NCBI GenBank assembly: GCA_963781155.1
Contig: CAWAEC010000014.1
Coordinates: forward strand, 496,001 to 560,000
DNA length: 64,000 bases
Direction: 5' to 3'
Origin: PALSA-693 sp963781155
GTDB taxonomy: Bacteria > Actinomycetota > Acidimicrobiia > Acidimicrobiales > Palsa-688
Shown: piece by piece, positions 44,599 through 53,413 of the stretch
Numbering within the stretch: the first letter of the stretch is position 1
How the letters are laid out: every line of letters begins with the position of its first letter
Notes under the pieces: model-generated
What the model was told of the DNA's origin: nothing
Database searches by the model: none
The model's input: only the letters and a program-made list of their open reading frames with translations
Translations under genes and position numbers: made by a program

Positions 44599-46298
44599 GC
44601 CAGTTCGGGTTGGATGAGGTGGGTCCAGAGGTCGTGGGCGTAGTGTTCCCAGGTGCGGGTGGGGCGGGTGTGGATTTGGGTTTGGAGGGTGTGGAGGAGG
44701 TGGTCGTCGGTGAGTAGGGCGCGCATGGCGTCGAGGAGGGCGTGGTCGTCGCGGGGGTCGATGAGTATGGCGCCGCCGGGGGCGGCGATTTGTTTGGTGC
44801 TGCCGTAGTTGGTGGTGATGACGGGGGTGCCGAGGGCGAGGGATTCGGCGACGGGGAGGCCGTAGCCTTCGTGGAGGGAGGCGAAGACGCTGAAGCGGGC
44901 GTGGCGGTAGGCGTTGGCCAGTTCGGTGTCGCTGATTTTGGTGCGGGTGTAGAGGGGTCGGCCTTGGTGGCGGAGTTGGGTGATGCGGTGGGGGATTTCG
45001 TCGCCCCAGCCGCTGCCGGCGACGAGGAGGAGTTGGAAGGGGAGGTGGTCGCGCCAGAGTTGTTCGGCGGCGTAGAGCAGGGCCAGATGGTTTTTGCGGG
45101 GTTCGAGGCTGCCCACGCTCAAGATCAGGGGCAGGTCGGGGTGGGGGCCGGACCGGTGGCTGGCGGGGCTGGCCGGGCTGGGGGGGTTGGCCGGGCTGGG
45201 GGGGTTGGCCGGGCTGGGGGGGCCGGGGTGGTTGGCCGGGTTGGGGGGGTTGGCCGGGTTGGGGTGGAACTGGGCGGGCAGGGTGCATTCCACCACGGTG
45301 GGGGCGGGCAGGCCTTGGGCGGGGAGGGCGGCGCCGAAACCGGCGAACTCGTGGGTGGCGGAGCGGCTGATGCCGGCGATGCGCCGGGCGTATTTGAGGG
45401 CGCTGAGGTAGCGGGTGAAGCGTTGGGGGTCGGCGGGGGGGACCAGGTCGGCGCTGACGATGGGCACGCAGTCGTAGCCGACGGCGACCAGGGCGTTGCC
45501 GGAGTGGCGGGCCAGGGCGGCCAGGCGGTCGCAGGCGGGGCTGGGCGGGGTTTCCAGCAGGACCACCACCGTGCGCCAGGGCACGATCAGCACCGTGTCC
45601 GCGCCCGGGTCACCCTCCAGCAGGCCCGGTTCCGGGCCGGGCCGGTGCGGGCTGTGGCTCGGGCCGCTCCCGTCGCCTTCGGCGCCGTCGCCGGTCGCGG
45701 TGACGCCCGTCCCGGCCTGGCCGGCGGCCCCGGTTGGGGACTGGCCCGGGCCGGCCGGACCCCGCGACACCCGCTGGCGTTCCGGTCCACAAAGCGGGCG
45801 CAGCCCGCTGCTACTGGCCGTCCAGGCCACCGCCACCACCGGGTGATCCCGCTCCCACAACGGCAACGTCTGGCGCACCACCTGCTGGATACCCGTATGC
45901 AAATCGAAACGAGCCGAATGATCCACATCCACCACCACCCGATCCGACACCACCCGCAACTCGGCGAATGCGGCACCGTTGGGATCGACCCTCAGCGCCC
46001 GATCCAGCAGCCAGATAGCGGCTTCGGCAGGTGAGGCCAACTGGAGGTAGCGGGTGGCGGCGATGACGTCTTCCGAGGTGGGATACGCACCGAAGACCGC
46101 GGCGGAGAGCAGCCAGACCCTGTCGTGGGAGCGGTCGGCCTGGACGGCACGCACCACGAGATCCAGGAGGACACTGCTGTCGCGACCGGGATCCGGGTCA
46201 GGGCGCGGCAGCTCCCCTCCTGCCAGCGGCTCGGCTACCGCCCGCAGCCGCTGAGCGAGCTTGGCCGACACGACTGAAGGGCCGCTCTGCTTGCTCAT
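44595..46298 (-). CDS. GT4-type glycosyltransferase, proline-rich linker (copy B1)
   Basis: 567 residues from ATG 46298 ('MSKQSGPSVVSAKLAQRLRA'). A helical N-terminal domain of about 120 residues ('DRVWLLSAAVFGAYPTSEDV') is followed by 'VVVDVDHSARFDLHTGIQQV', a GT-B enzyme interrupted by a Pro/Asn/Ser linker of hexapeptide repeats (PSPANP-type), and then 'GSLEPRKNHLALLYAAEQLW' with 'HEGYGLPVAESLALGTPVIT'. From 'ELRVVSDRVVVDV' to 'WTHLIQPELA' the DNA matches the gene at 48879 with two substitutions. Its TGA overlaps the GT-C start. It is the first gene of the minus-strand operon. Confidence 0.83.
   Translation of the reverse strand: MSKQSGPSVVSAKLAQRLRAVAEPLAGGELPRPDPDPGRDSSVLLDLVVRAVQADRSHDRVWLLSAAVFGAYPTSEDVIAATRYLQLASPAEAAIWLLDRALRVDPNGAAFAELRVVSDRVVVDVDHSARFDLHTGIQQVVRQTLPLWERDHPVVAVAWTASSSGLRPLCGPERQRVSRGPAGPGQSPTGAAGQAGTGVTATGDGAEGDGSGPSHSPHRPGPEPGLLEGDPGADTVLIVPWRTVVVLLETPPSPACDRLAALARHSGNALVAVGYDCVPIVSADLVPPADPQRFTRYLSALKYARRIAGISRSATHEFAGFGAALPAQGLPAPTVVECTLPAQFHPNPANPPNPANHPGPPSPANPPSPANPPSPASPASHRSGPHPDLPLILSVGSLEPRKNHLALLYAAEQLWRDHLPFQLLLVAGSGWGDEIPHRITQLRHQGRPLYTRTKISDTELANAYRHARFSVFASLHEGYGLPVAESLALGTPVITTNYGSTKQIAAPGGAILIDPRDDHALLDAMRALLTDDHLLHTLQTQIHTRPTRTWEHYAHDLWTHLIQPELA
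44599..45963. repeat. 1365-bp near-identical block, copy 1
   Basis: Direct repeat of 48916-50280 (offset 4317). I find two differences: C at 45790 against G at 50107, and G at 45906 against A at 50223. It covers the C-terminal three quarters of the glycosyltransferase. Confidence 0.93.
45171..45265. repeat. Degenerate 18-bp minisatellite in the linker
   Basis: Five or so units of GGCCGGGCTGGGGGGGTT and variants, encoding on the minus strand a hexapeptide Pro-Ser/Asn-Pro-Ala-Asn-Pro linker. The same array, apparently with the same unit number, is at 49488-49582. Confidence 0.8.
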
Positions 46299-46528
46299 CA
46301 GTGCCCGAAAAATCCACGGGTCACCGCGGCAGCGGTGCGCCAAACCTGATTCGCGGGCAAGTTCTGTCGAAGGTGGTACGACAACCCCGGGAGGGTAGAC
46401 CATCCGACCCCTGACGACGCCGCATCCTGTCCGAGCCTACCAGCGGAACCTCGAGGCGTCGTGCCAGGGCCCACCCTCTGCCCCGGCCGCTCGGTGCTGA
46501 GCGACCTGTTGCGCTTACGCTTCAGGCG

Positions 46529-47318
46529 ATGCAAACGCTGGTTGTGTTGCCTACCTTCAACGAGGCTGCGACGATCGAGGAGGTCTTGCGGCGGACCCGG
46601 GCCGCGGTCCCGGATGCCGACATCCTCGTAGTCGACGATGGCAGCCCCGACGGAACCGCGGCGATCGCGGAGAAGGTGGGCGAGGAGACAGGCGCTGTCC
46701 ACATCCTCCGCCGTCAAGAGCGCCTGGGACTCGGAGATGCCTACCGTGCAGGGTTCGCGTGGGGGTTAGCCAGAGGCTATGACGCCTTGGTCGAGATGGA
46801 CTCCGACCTGTCGCACGATCCAGCTGGAATCACGGCGCTGCTGACCGCGTTGGCCGATCGTGACCTTGTGATCGGGTCGCGTTACATACCGGGCGGGTCG
46901 ATTCCGCGCTCGGGGCGCCCACCGCCGCCTTCTGTCGCGGCTGGGCAACCGCTACTCCTCATGGATGCTGGGGCTCCCGGTTCACGACCTGACTTCGGGA
47001 TTTCGGGCCTACCGGGCGGACACATTGCGCGCTATAGACCTGAACGCTGTGGGGGCCAACGGGTACGGATTCCAGATCGAGATGGCGTACCGGGCCGCCC
47101 GGATCGGCGCCCGCATTCAGGAGGTACCGATTCGGTTCGTCGACCGCGAACTCGGGGAATCAAAGATGTCGGCCGCCACCATCATCGAGGCCCTCCTCCT
47201 GGTAACGAAATGGGGTGTCACTCGCGGGTGGTCGAGCGTGACGCAGGTGGCGCGAACGGCACGAGTTCCGTCGCGGCGCCGGGGGGATTCCCAGGCGGCC
47301 GGGCGCCAACCACGCTGA
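46529..47318 (+). CDS. DPM1-like polyprenyl-phosphate mannosyltransferase (frame break)
   Basis: From ATG 46529: 'TLVVLPTFNEAATIEEVLRR', 'DADILVVDDGSPDGTAAIAE' and 'ALVEMDSDLSHDP' (D-x-D) are diagnostic of polyprenol-phosphate-mannose synthase, and 'LVIGSRYIPGGSIP' follows. Near 46915 the frame changes to 'LGNRYSSWMLGLPVHDLTSG', 'FRAYRADTLRAIDL' and 'YGFQIEMAYRAARIGARIQE', completing the catalytic domain to the stop at 47318. No membrane extension is present, as in mycobacterial Ppm1 domain 2. It would make the lipid-linked donor for GT-C enzymes such as the one at 42437. Confidence 0.85.
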
Positions 47319-47437
47319 GCGCTCATCTGAGCGCCGCGGGTTCGATCCGGACGCCCACCTTCTGCACGAGCGGCCAGGCACGTGCAGACCGGTGACACGG
47401 TCGGCCATGGGACTGTCGACGACGGCAGTCTGATAGC

Positions 47438-48871
47438 GTGCGGACAGTCGTGATCGCGTTCACCGAGCAGCCTTCCCCGCACGCGAGCATCGTGATCATC
47501 GGTCTCAGAGAGGCGCCGTTGCTGCTTACGTGCCTCCAATCGATCGCCGAGAAGGTGGAGCACGTCCCCTACGAAGTGATCGTGGTCCTCAATGATCCGA
47601 CGGACCGGCTGTCCAGCGCGGTCGAGAAGGAAGTGTCCGGCGCTCGCATCAACTCCTTTCGTGCGAACCTGGGGTTCGGCCTTGCGATTAACCACGCAGC
47701 GGCGTCCGCTCGAGGCCAGTACCTGGTCCTTCTCAACGACGACTGCACGGTTACGGGCGACTGGCTGGAGTCATTGATTGATGTTGCGGAGCACCGGCCG
47801 CATTGCGGGATGGTCGGCAGCAAACTTGTGAACCCAGACGGAACCCTGCAGGAGGCTGGCGCGGTCATATGGTCGGACGGGATCACCGCGCCAGTGTGTG
47901 GCGAGGGTTCGTTCGCAAACCTTGAGCGGCGAGTGGACTATTGCAGCGCAAGTTCGCTGCTTATTCGTAAAGATCTCTGGAATCGGCTCGGTGGGTTCGA
48001 CGAGCGGTACTACCCGGCGTACTACGAGGACGTCGACCTCTGCCTGCGAGCCTCCGAAGGAGGCTGGGAAATCTGGTACCAGCCTCGTTCGGTTGTGTAT
48101 CACCAGCGCTCGAAGAGCACGACTCCCTTGGAGCGAGGCTTCTTGCATCAGCGAGCTCACAAATTGTTCGTGAACCGGTGGTCGGAATTTCTGAGCCATC
48201 AGGCCCCGCCCGGCGACCTCGAAGGAGCCGTTCTTCAGGCGATGTCACGACCGCTTTCGCCTGGCGCGGGTGAGCAGGACGGTCCGATCGAAGGGAGCTC
48301 GCCATCATCGTGGACTTCCGCGCCAGAAGAGGTCTGTGGTCCAGGGTCAGAGGCGCCGAGAACTCCGAGCGAAAGACGAGAGGAGGACAAAGTGGTGCGG
48401 GTAGGCAATGAGGTTGCGTTGAACTTGCGCGGATCGCCCGAGGAGCAACCGTTGGCCGAACTCGAGATCGACGCTCTGCGTCGGGAGCTTCAAATCCGGC
48501 TTGAATACAACGCAGCTCTCGAGCGGAACGACGCCGAGCGCCAGCGGAACACCGATTGGCTTTACGAACACATCGAGCACATCACCCACGTCTTCGACAA
48601 CGATCGCCAGCGTGCTGCCGCGGAGTTCGACGAGGAGCGCCGCCGCATTGCGGCGGAGCATGCTCGCGCCGCGGATGAGCTGAGGTCCGAGCTGGAAAGC
48701 GAACGTCGCGCCAGCGCCGACGCTCGTTGCTCGCTCCAGGAGATGGAGCAGGTTCTCGCAGCCGAACGCGCCCGGCTTTCCTATGTGCTGGTGGAGCGCA
48801 TGGCCGCTCGGCGCGCAGGCTTGGCGAATTGGCTGCGGAAGGTAAGAGGCCGAGCGCAGCCGCCTGCCTGA
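47438..48871 (+). CDS. Family 2 (rhamnosyltransferase-like) glycosyltransferase with coiled-coil tail
   Basis: 477 residues from GTG 47438. The GT-A domain has 'ASIVIIGLREAPLLLTCLQS', 'NLGFGLAINHAAASARGQYL', 'VLLNDDCTVTGDWLESLIDV' and 'LLIRKDLWNRLGGFDERYYP' followed by 'YEDVDLCLRA', the pattern of WbbL/rhamnosyl-type enzymes. After residue 300 comes an acidic linker and then a long coiled coil (about 350-460) rich in E/R/A, ending in a basic tail. The coiled coil may link glycosyltransferases into a complex. It converges on the 48879 gene with 7 bp between stop codons. Confidence 0.86.
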   Translation: MRTVVIAFTEQPSPHASIVIIGLREAPLLLTCLQSIAEKVEHVPYEVIVVLNDPTDRLSSAVEKEVSGARINSFRANLGFGLAINHAAASARGQYLVLLNDDCTVTGDWLESLIDVAEHRPHCGMVGSKLVNPDGTLQEAGAVIWSDGITAPVCGEGSFANLERRVDYCSASSLLIRKDLWNRLGGFDERYYPAYYEDVDLCLRASEGGWEIWYQPRSVVYHQRSKSTTPLERGFLHQRAHKLFVNRWSEFLSHQAPPGDLEGAVLQAMSRPLSPGAGEQDGPIEGSSPSSWTSAPEEVCGPGSEAPRTPSERREEDKVVRVGNEVALNLRGSPEEQPLAELEIDALRRELQIRLEYNAALERNDAERQRNTDWLYEHIEHITHVFDNDRQRAAAEFDEERRRIAAEHARAADELRSELESERRASADARCSLQEMEQVLAAERARLSYVLVERMAARRAGLANWLRKVRGRAQPPA

Positions 48872-48878
48872 GGTCCCA

Positions 48879-50912
48879 TCAATCGGTTGATTCCGGTGCG
48901 GCCAAGACCTCCAGCGCCAGTTCGGGTTGGATGAGGTGGGTCCAGAGGTCGTGGGCGTAGTGTTCCCAGGTGCGGGTGGGGCGGGTGTGGATTTGGGTTT
49001 GGAGGGTGTGGAGGAGGTGGTCGTCGGTGAGTAGGGCGCGCATGGCGTCGAGGAGGGCGTGGTCGTCGCGGGGGTCGATGAGTATGGCGCCGCCGGGGGC
49101 GGCGATTTGTTTGGTGCTGCCGTAGTTGGTGGTGATGACGGGGGTGCCGAGGGCGAGGGATTCGGCGACGGGGAGGCCGTAGCCTTCGTGGAGGGAGGCG
49201 AAGACGCTGAAGCGGGCGTGGCGGTAGGCGTTGGCCAGTTCGGTGTCGCTGATTTTGGTGCGGGTGTAGAGGGGTCGGCCTTGGTGGCGGAGTTGGGTGA
49301 TGCGGTGGGGGATTTCGTCGCCCCAGCCGCTGCCGGCGACGAGGAGGAGTTGGAAGGGGAGGTGGTCGCGCCAGAGTTGTTCGGCGGCGTAGAGCAGGGC
49401 CAGATGGTTTTTGCGGGGTTCGAGGCTGCCCACGCTCAAGATCAGGGGCAGGTCGGGGTGGGGGCCGGACCGGTGGCTGGCGGGGCTGGCCGGGCTGGGG
49501 GGGTTGGCCGGGCTGGGGGGGTTGGCCGGGCTGGGGGGGCCGGGGTGGTTGGCCGGGTTGGGGGGGTTGGCCGGGTTGGGGTGGAACTGGGCGGGCAGGG
49601 TGCATTCCACCACGGTGGGGGCGGGCAGGCCTTGGGCGGGGAGGGCGGCGCCGAAACCGGCGAACTCGTGGGTGGCGGAGCGGCTGATGCCGGCGATGCG
49701 CCGGGCGTATTTGAGGGCGCTGAGGTAGCGGGTGAAGCGTTGGGGGTCGGCGGGGGGGACCAGGTCGGCGCTGACGATGGGCACGCAGTCGTAGCCGACG
49801 GCGACCAGGGCGTTGCCGGAGTGGCGGGCCAGGGCGGCCAGGCGGTCGCAGGCGGGGCTGGGCGGGGTTTCCAGCAGGACCACCACCGTGCGCCAGGGCA
49901 CGATCAGCACCGTGTCCGCGCCCGGGTCACCCTCCAGCAGGCCCGGTTCCGGGCCGGGCCGGTGCGGGCTGTGGCTCGGGCCGCTCCCGTCGCCTTCGGC
50001 GCCGTCGCCGGTCGCGGTGACGCCCGTCCCGGCCTGGCCGGCGGCCCCGGTTGGGGACTGGCCCGGGCCGGCCGGACCCCGCGACACCCGCTGGCGTTCC
50101 GGTCCAGAAAGCGGGCGCAGCCCGCTGCTACTGGCCGTCCAGGCCACCGCCACCACCGGGTGATCCCGCTCCCACAACGGCAACGTCTGGCGCACCACCT
50201 GCTGGATACCCGTATGCAAATCAAAACGAGCCGAATGATCCACATCCACCACCACCCGATCCGACACCACCCGCAACTCGACAGCCCCCACGTCGGCGTC
50301 ATTTGCATCTGCCGAGGTGTGAGCCCCGGACGGGCCTCCGGAGAGGGAGACCAGGTGCCGGCGGAGCGCTCCACTGGCTATGGCGAATCGGGCTCGGATG
50401 GAGACCAACCTCTGCCAGCCGGCGATGCCAACACGTTTCATTCGTGGAACGCGGCCGGCAGCGTGTCGAATTGACCCGCGCGCCCCGACCAGATACTTCG
50501 AGGCCGTGGGATGCTCGGTCGAAAAAGCGGCCCTGCGCGCCGCCTTTCGATCGCGCTGCTCCTCGTCTGCAACCCGCTGGAGCTCGCGTCGAAGGGCCGC
50601 GTCAGTGTCGGAGGCTCGTGCCAGCAGCCAGCGACTCGCATCGGCGGCGGGTTGGAGTTGGAGGTAACGCGCCGTGCTGATGACGTCGTCGGGAGTGGGA
50701 TACGCACCGAACACAGCGGTGCAGAGCAACCAGACCCTGTCATGGGAGCGGTCCGACTGCACGGCCCGAACAAGGGTCTCCAGCACGTCGCCGGCCTTCG
50801 TTGGACTGGAGTCGCCATCTATTGGTGGTGTCCCGATCAGCAGGTCCGCCACCGCTCCCAGCCGCTGGGCGAGCCTTGTCGACGCCACGACGGGCTCGAT
50901 CTTGAGGGTCAT
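48879..50912 (-). CDS. GT4-type glycosyltransferase, proline-rich linker (copy B2)
   Basis: 677 residues from ATG 50912 ('MTLKIEPVVASTRLAQRLGA'), which aligns with the start of the 44595 protein; an open frame up to 51287 is antisense to the next gene and is ignored. The helical N-terminal domain 'DRVWLLCTAVFGAYPTPDDV' is followed by an extra basic segment of about 110 residues absent from the paralogue. From 'VELRVVSDRVVVDV' onward the DNA is almost identical to that gene. The tail is extended by 'LEVLAAPESTD'. It has the same GT-B motifs and lies divergent from a GT4 gene. Confidence 0.83.
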   Translation of the reverse strand: MTLKIEPVVASTRLAQRLGAVADLLIGTPPIDGDSSPTKAGDVLETLVRAVQSDRSHDRVWLLCTAVFGAYPTPDDVISTARYLQLQPAADASRWLLARASDTDAALRRELQRVADEEQRDRKAARRAAFSTEHPTASKYLVGARGSIRHAAGRVPRMKRVGIAGWQRLVSIRARFAIASGALRRHLVSLSGGPSGAHTSADANDADVGAVELRVVSDRVVVDVDHSARFDLHTGIQQVVRQTLPLWERDHPVVAVAWTASSSGLRPLSGPERQRVSRGPAGPGQSPTGAAGQAGTGVTATGDGAEGDGSGPSHSPHRPGPEPGLLEGDPGADTVLIVPWRTVVVLLETPPSPACDRLAALARHSGNALVAVGYDCVPIVSADLVPPADPQRFTRYLSALKYARRIAGISRSATHEFAGFGAALPAQGLPAPTVVECTLPAQFHPNPANPPNPANHPGPPSPANPPSPANPPSPASPASHRSGPHPDLPLILSVGSLEPRKNHLALLYAAEQLWRDHLPFQLLLVAGSGWGDEIPHRITQLRHQGRPLYTRTKISDTELANAYRHARFSVFASLHEGYGLPVAESLALGTPVITTNYGSTKQIAAPGGAILIDPRDDHALLDAMRALLTDDHLLHTLQTQIHTRPTRTWEHYAHDLWTHLIQPELALEVLAAPESTD
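48916..50280. repeat. 1365-bp near-identical block, copy 2
   Basis: Direct repeat of 44599-45963 with two base differences. Its linker minisatellite (49488-49582) is conserved in register. Confidence 0.93.
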
Positions 50913-50961
50913 CTGGGCCTGTGTGCGTGCGCCATGCGGAGTCGAAGGGTGCTGATCGTTG

Positions 50962-50973
50962 TAGAATAATCTG
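50962..50973 (+). promoter_or_regulatory. Putative -10 box for a leaderless transcript
   Basis: TAGAAT at 50962-50967 ends six bases before the ATG at 50974, so transcription would begin at the start codon. No convincing -35 box is seen. Confidence 0.35.
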
Positions 50974-52122
50974 ATGGCACGCCTGCGTGTCCGCATCGAT
51001 GCTACGGCGCTGCTGGTCAACCATGAAAGCGGAGTTGGCAAGTTCTGTCGTGGGCTTCTCGCCGAACTGGGCCAGAAGCCTGATATTGATGCCGCTGCAT
51101 TCGCCGTAACTTGGCGCAGGCGCGGGCAGCTAGGTGCTGTTGTTCCAAGCGGGGTGCCCGCCGCCGGACACCCTATGCCGGCCCGACCGCTACGAGCGAT
51201 CTGGCTCCGAGGCGACTGGCCCCCCGTTGAATGGTTCCTGGGTCGGTCCGATGTCGTCCACGGGACAAACTTCGTAGTGCCCCCCACTCAACACGCAGCG
51301 AGAGTCGTTACCGTCCACGACCTCACTCCCGTGAAATATCCTGAATTATGTGACCCAGGTTCCCTCGTTTTTCCCGAGCTGGTTCGACGTGCCGTCCGTA
51401 ACGGTGCGTGGGTACATACGCATTCTCGGTACGTGGCCGAGGAAGTGATTGATGTGTTCGGCGTGGATCCGGCGCGAGTGAGAGCGATACCACCGGGCAT
51501 TCCAGAACTCCGCCCGGATTCCACTTTCGCCCCCGTCCCAATACGTTCCCCGAAAGAACTTCCCGAAGGGGTCCGAAGGTATATTCTGGCCGTCGGGACT
51601 ATCGAGCCTCGCAAGAACTTCCCCGGTCTGGTTGAGGCGTTTGATCGCATCGCAACCACACGACCGGATGTCGCTTTGATCATCATCGGCTCGGATGGCT
51701 GGGGTGCAAACGAACTCGCTGCGGCAATCGCAGCTGCGACATCCCGGGACCGGATCGTCCGCCCCGGATACGTCGCCGATGCTGACCTGGCGGCCTGGCT
51801 GCGTGGCGCGGCCGTCCTGGCGTATCCCTCCCGGTACGAAGGGTTTGGTTTTCCCCCATTGCTGGCCATGTCGTTGGGCGTCCCGGTCGTCGCCACCGCT
51901 GCGGGGTCCATACCGGAAGTGGTCGGGGATGCGGCCTTCGTTGTGCCGGTGGACGACGTCCACGCCCTCGCGGAAGGTCTTGCCGCCGTCCTGGACGATG
52001 AAGAGCGCGCTCGGGCGTTGAGAGATGCCGGCTCCGAGCGTGCCGGCTACTTCACGTGGGAGCGTTGTGCGTCGGGTATGGTCGATCTTTATGACGCCGC
52101 GGCAGGGGCCAGAACGCGGTAG
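50974..52122 (+). CDS. Family 4 glycosyltransferase (mannosyltransferase-like)
   Basis: 382 residues of GT-B fold. The N-terminal domain has 'RVRIDATALLVNHESGVGKF' (substrate loop G-x-G-K/R-type), 'VVTVHDLTPVKYPELCDPGS' and 'WVHTHSRYVAEEVIDVFGVD'. The C-terminal domain has 'ILAVGTIEPRKNFPGLVEAF' and the E-x7-E region 'YPSRYEGFGFPPLLAMSLGV'. This is the common actinobacterial GT4 group of mannosyl/rhamnosyltransferases. It lacks the helical N-terminal domain of the four mosaic enzymes. It converges on the methyltransferase gene. Confidence 0.88.
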   Translation: MARLRVRIDATALLVNHESGVGKFCRGLLAELGQKPDIDAAAFAVTWRRRGQLGAVVPSGVPAAGHPMPARPLRAIWLRGDWPPVEWFLGRSDVVHGTNFVVPPTQHAARVVTVHDLTPVKYPELCDPGSLVFPELVRRAVRNGAWVHTHSRYVAEEVIDVFGVDPARVRAIPPGIPELRPDSTFAPVPIRSPKELPEGVRRYILAVGTIEPRKNFPGLVEAFDRIATTRPDVALIIIGSDGWGANELAAAIAAATSRDRIVRPGYVADADLAAWLRGAAVLAYPSRYEGFGFPPLLAMSLGVPVVATAAGSIPEVVGDAAFVVPVDDVHALAEGLAAVLDDEERARALRDAGSERAGYFTWERCASGMVDLYDAAAGARTR

Positions 52123-52131
52123 GCCCGATTG

Positions 52132-53211
52132 TCACGAGAAGGGGACAATGTTGCCGGCGGGATCGCTCCGGTAAAGGAAGCTCGGGAAGTGTTGTCGCGG
52201 CTGTCGTACCGGGCGGGCTCGCACGAACAAATAATGGCCCAGATCCTGGCTGCGGAAGCGTACGAGCGGCGCCACATCCTCGTAAGACGGGTATCGACGC
52301 GGATCTGCGGCATGGCCATCTGCTGAGAACGAGTCCTCCACTTCGAAGCCGGCGAACTCGAGGAGGCGGCGTAGCTCATACCGGTTGTATTCGCGGTTAT
52401 GGCGCCCGTAGGGGCCGAAGCCCGAATAGGGGTCGTAAATGTTGTCGCCATTGATCATCTCGAAGACGTTGTCGAGCCGCGAGACGTTCGGTGTGGTCAG
52501 CACCAGTGCACCGCCGGGCTTCAGGACACGATGCACCTGTCGTAGCACGGCCAGCGGGTCCATGAGTAGGTGTTCCACGATCTCGCAGAAGAGCACGACG
52601 TCGAACGACCCTGCTTCGAAGGGGAAATCGTCCTCTTCGATATTGAACATCTGAGAGGTCCGGGCCACCTTAACACGGTCGGTTTCGCCGGGAGGAACGA
52701 ACGACACGGTGTCGGTGGTGTCCCCCCGCCGGCCGTAGTAGTTGGCGAGCGTGAGGTCGAGACCGGTGTAGCGGTCCAGAAGGTACGTGGTGAAGTAGGG
52801 ATTGGCTCCGAGTTCGAGGCATCTACCTGCACGGTCTCGCACCATGCCCCACGTGTGCACGAATCTCCAGATGGAGTCGTCGACATACCCGTCCAGGTGA
52901 CCCACCGGCTCGCTGTTGACCGACCACGATCGGAACGACTTCTCCAGTTCGGGCAGGGAGGTTCCCTCGGGCACGGGCACCGGCGGCGACTGCCACACCG
53001 CGCCCGGAAGCGGCGGATGACCGGTCACGTCAGCCGGGCCCAGCGCCCGGAGCAAGGTCATGCTGCCGCGACGCAAGGCGTGTTGCAGCCCGGGCGGACT
53101 GTGGCGTAAGGCGCGCCCAACCGCGCCGCGAACTCTCCGTCTGAGCGTGACGGTGGTCCCGTTGGGGGGGCCATCATCAGTCCACAGCAGTCCCGCGAGG
53201 CGCCAGGCCAT
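52132..53211 (-). CDS. Class I SAM-dependent methyltransferase
   Basis: 359 residues with a central Rossmann methyltransferase: motif I is 'RAGRCLELGANPYFTTYLLD', then 'AGSFDVVLFCEIVEHLLMDP' (motif II, D-V-V-L) and 'RVLKPGGALVLTTPNVSRLD' (motif III), as in Methyltransf_11/23. N- and C-terminal extensions of about 100 residues are unassigned. Located beside glycosyltransferases, it probably caps or decorates a glycan (for example O-methylation), but that is inferred from context only. Confidence 0.85.
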   Translation of the reverse strand: MAWRLAGLLWTDDGPPNGTTVTLRRRVRGAVGRALRHSPPGLQHALRRGSMTLLRALGPADVTGHPPLPGAVWQSPPVPVPEGTSLPELEKSFRSWSVNSEPVGHLDGYVDDSIWRFVHTWGMVRDRAGRCLELGANPYFTTYLLDRYTGLDLTLANYYGRRGDTTDTVSFVPPGETDRVKVARTSQMFNIEEDDFPFEAGSFDVVLFCEIVEHLLMDPLAVLRQVHRVLKPGGALVLTTPNVSRLDNVFEMINGDNIYDPYSGFGPYGRHNREYNRYELRRLLEFAGFEVEDSFSADGHAADPRRYPSYEDVAPLVRFRSQDLGHYLFVRARPVRQPRQHFPSFLYRSDPAGNIVPFS

Positions 53212-53413
53212 GGTCGGTGAAGCTTACAACCTGCCGGCCCGACCGCCCAGGCCGGCGCCGGAGGTCACAGCGGTGGTGGGCGGCCAGCCTCGTCCGCTTA
53301 TACTTGCGCATCGGATCGTTGGTGAACCCCGTTCCTGCTGACGGTAACGGCTCGCGCTTCGTGCCGGAGCGTCCGGGCGTTGCGGTCGGCGCCCGCCTGG
53401 TGGTGGCTGGACC

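Noticed and set aside
45171..45265. CRISPR-like short repeats
   Set aside because: The 18-bp units are contiguous with no spacers and lie in frame inside a coding sequence, so this is a minisatellite. No CRISPR array or cas gene is seen in the window.
44742..46034. 430-residue plus-strand frame rich in Gly/Val/Glu (also at 49059)
   Set aside because: Antisense to the glycosyltransferase repeat block; its regular pattern is produced by the codon bias of the real gene.
50913..51287. N-terminal extension of the glycosyltransferase at 48879
   Set aside because: The extra 125 residues are antisense to the divergent GT4 gene. The alignment with the paralogue begins at the ATG at 50912.
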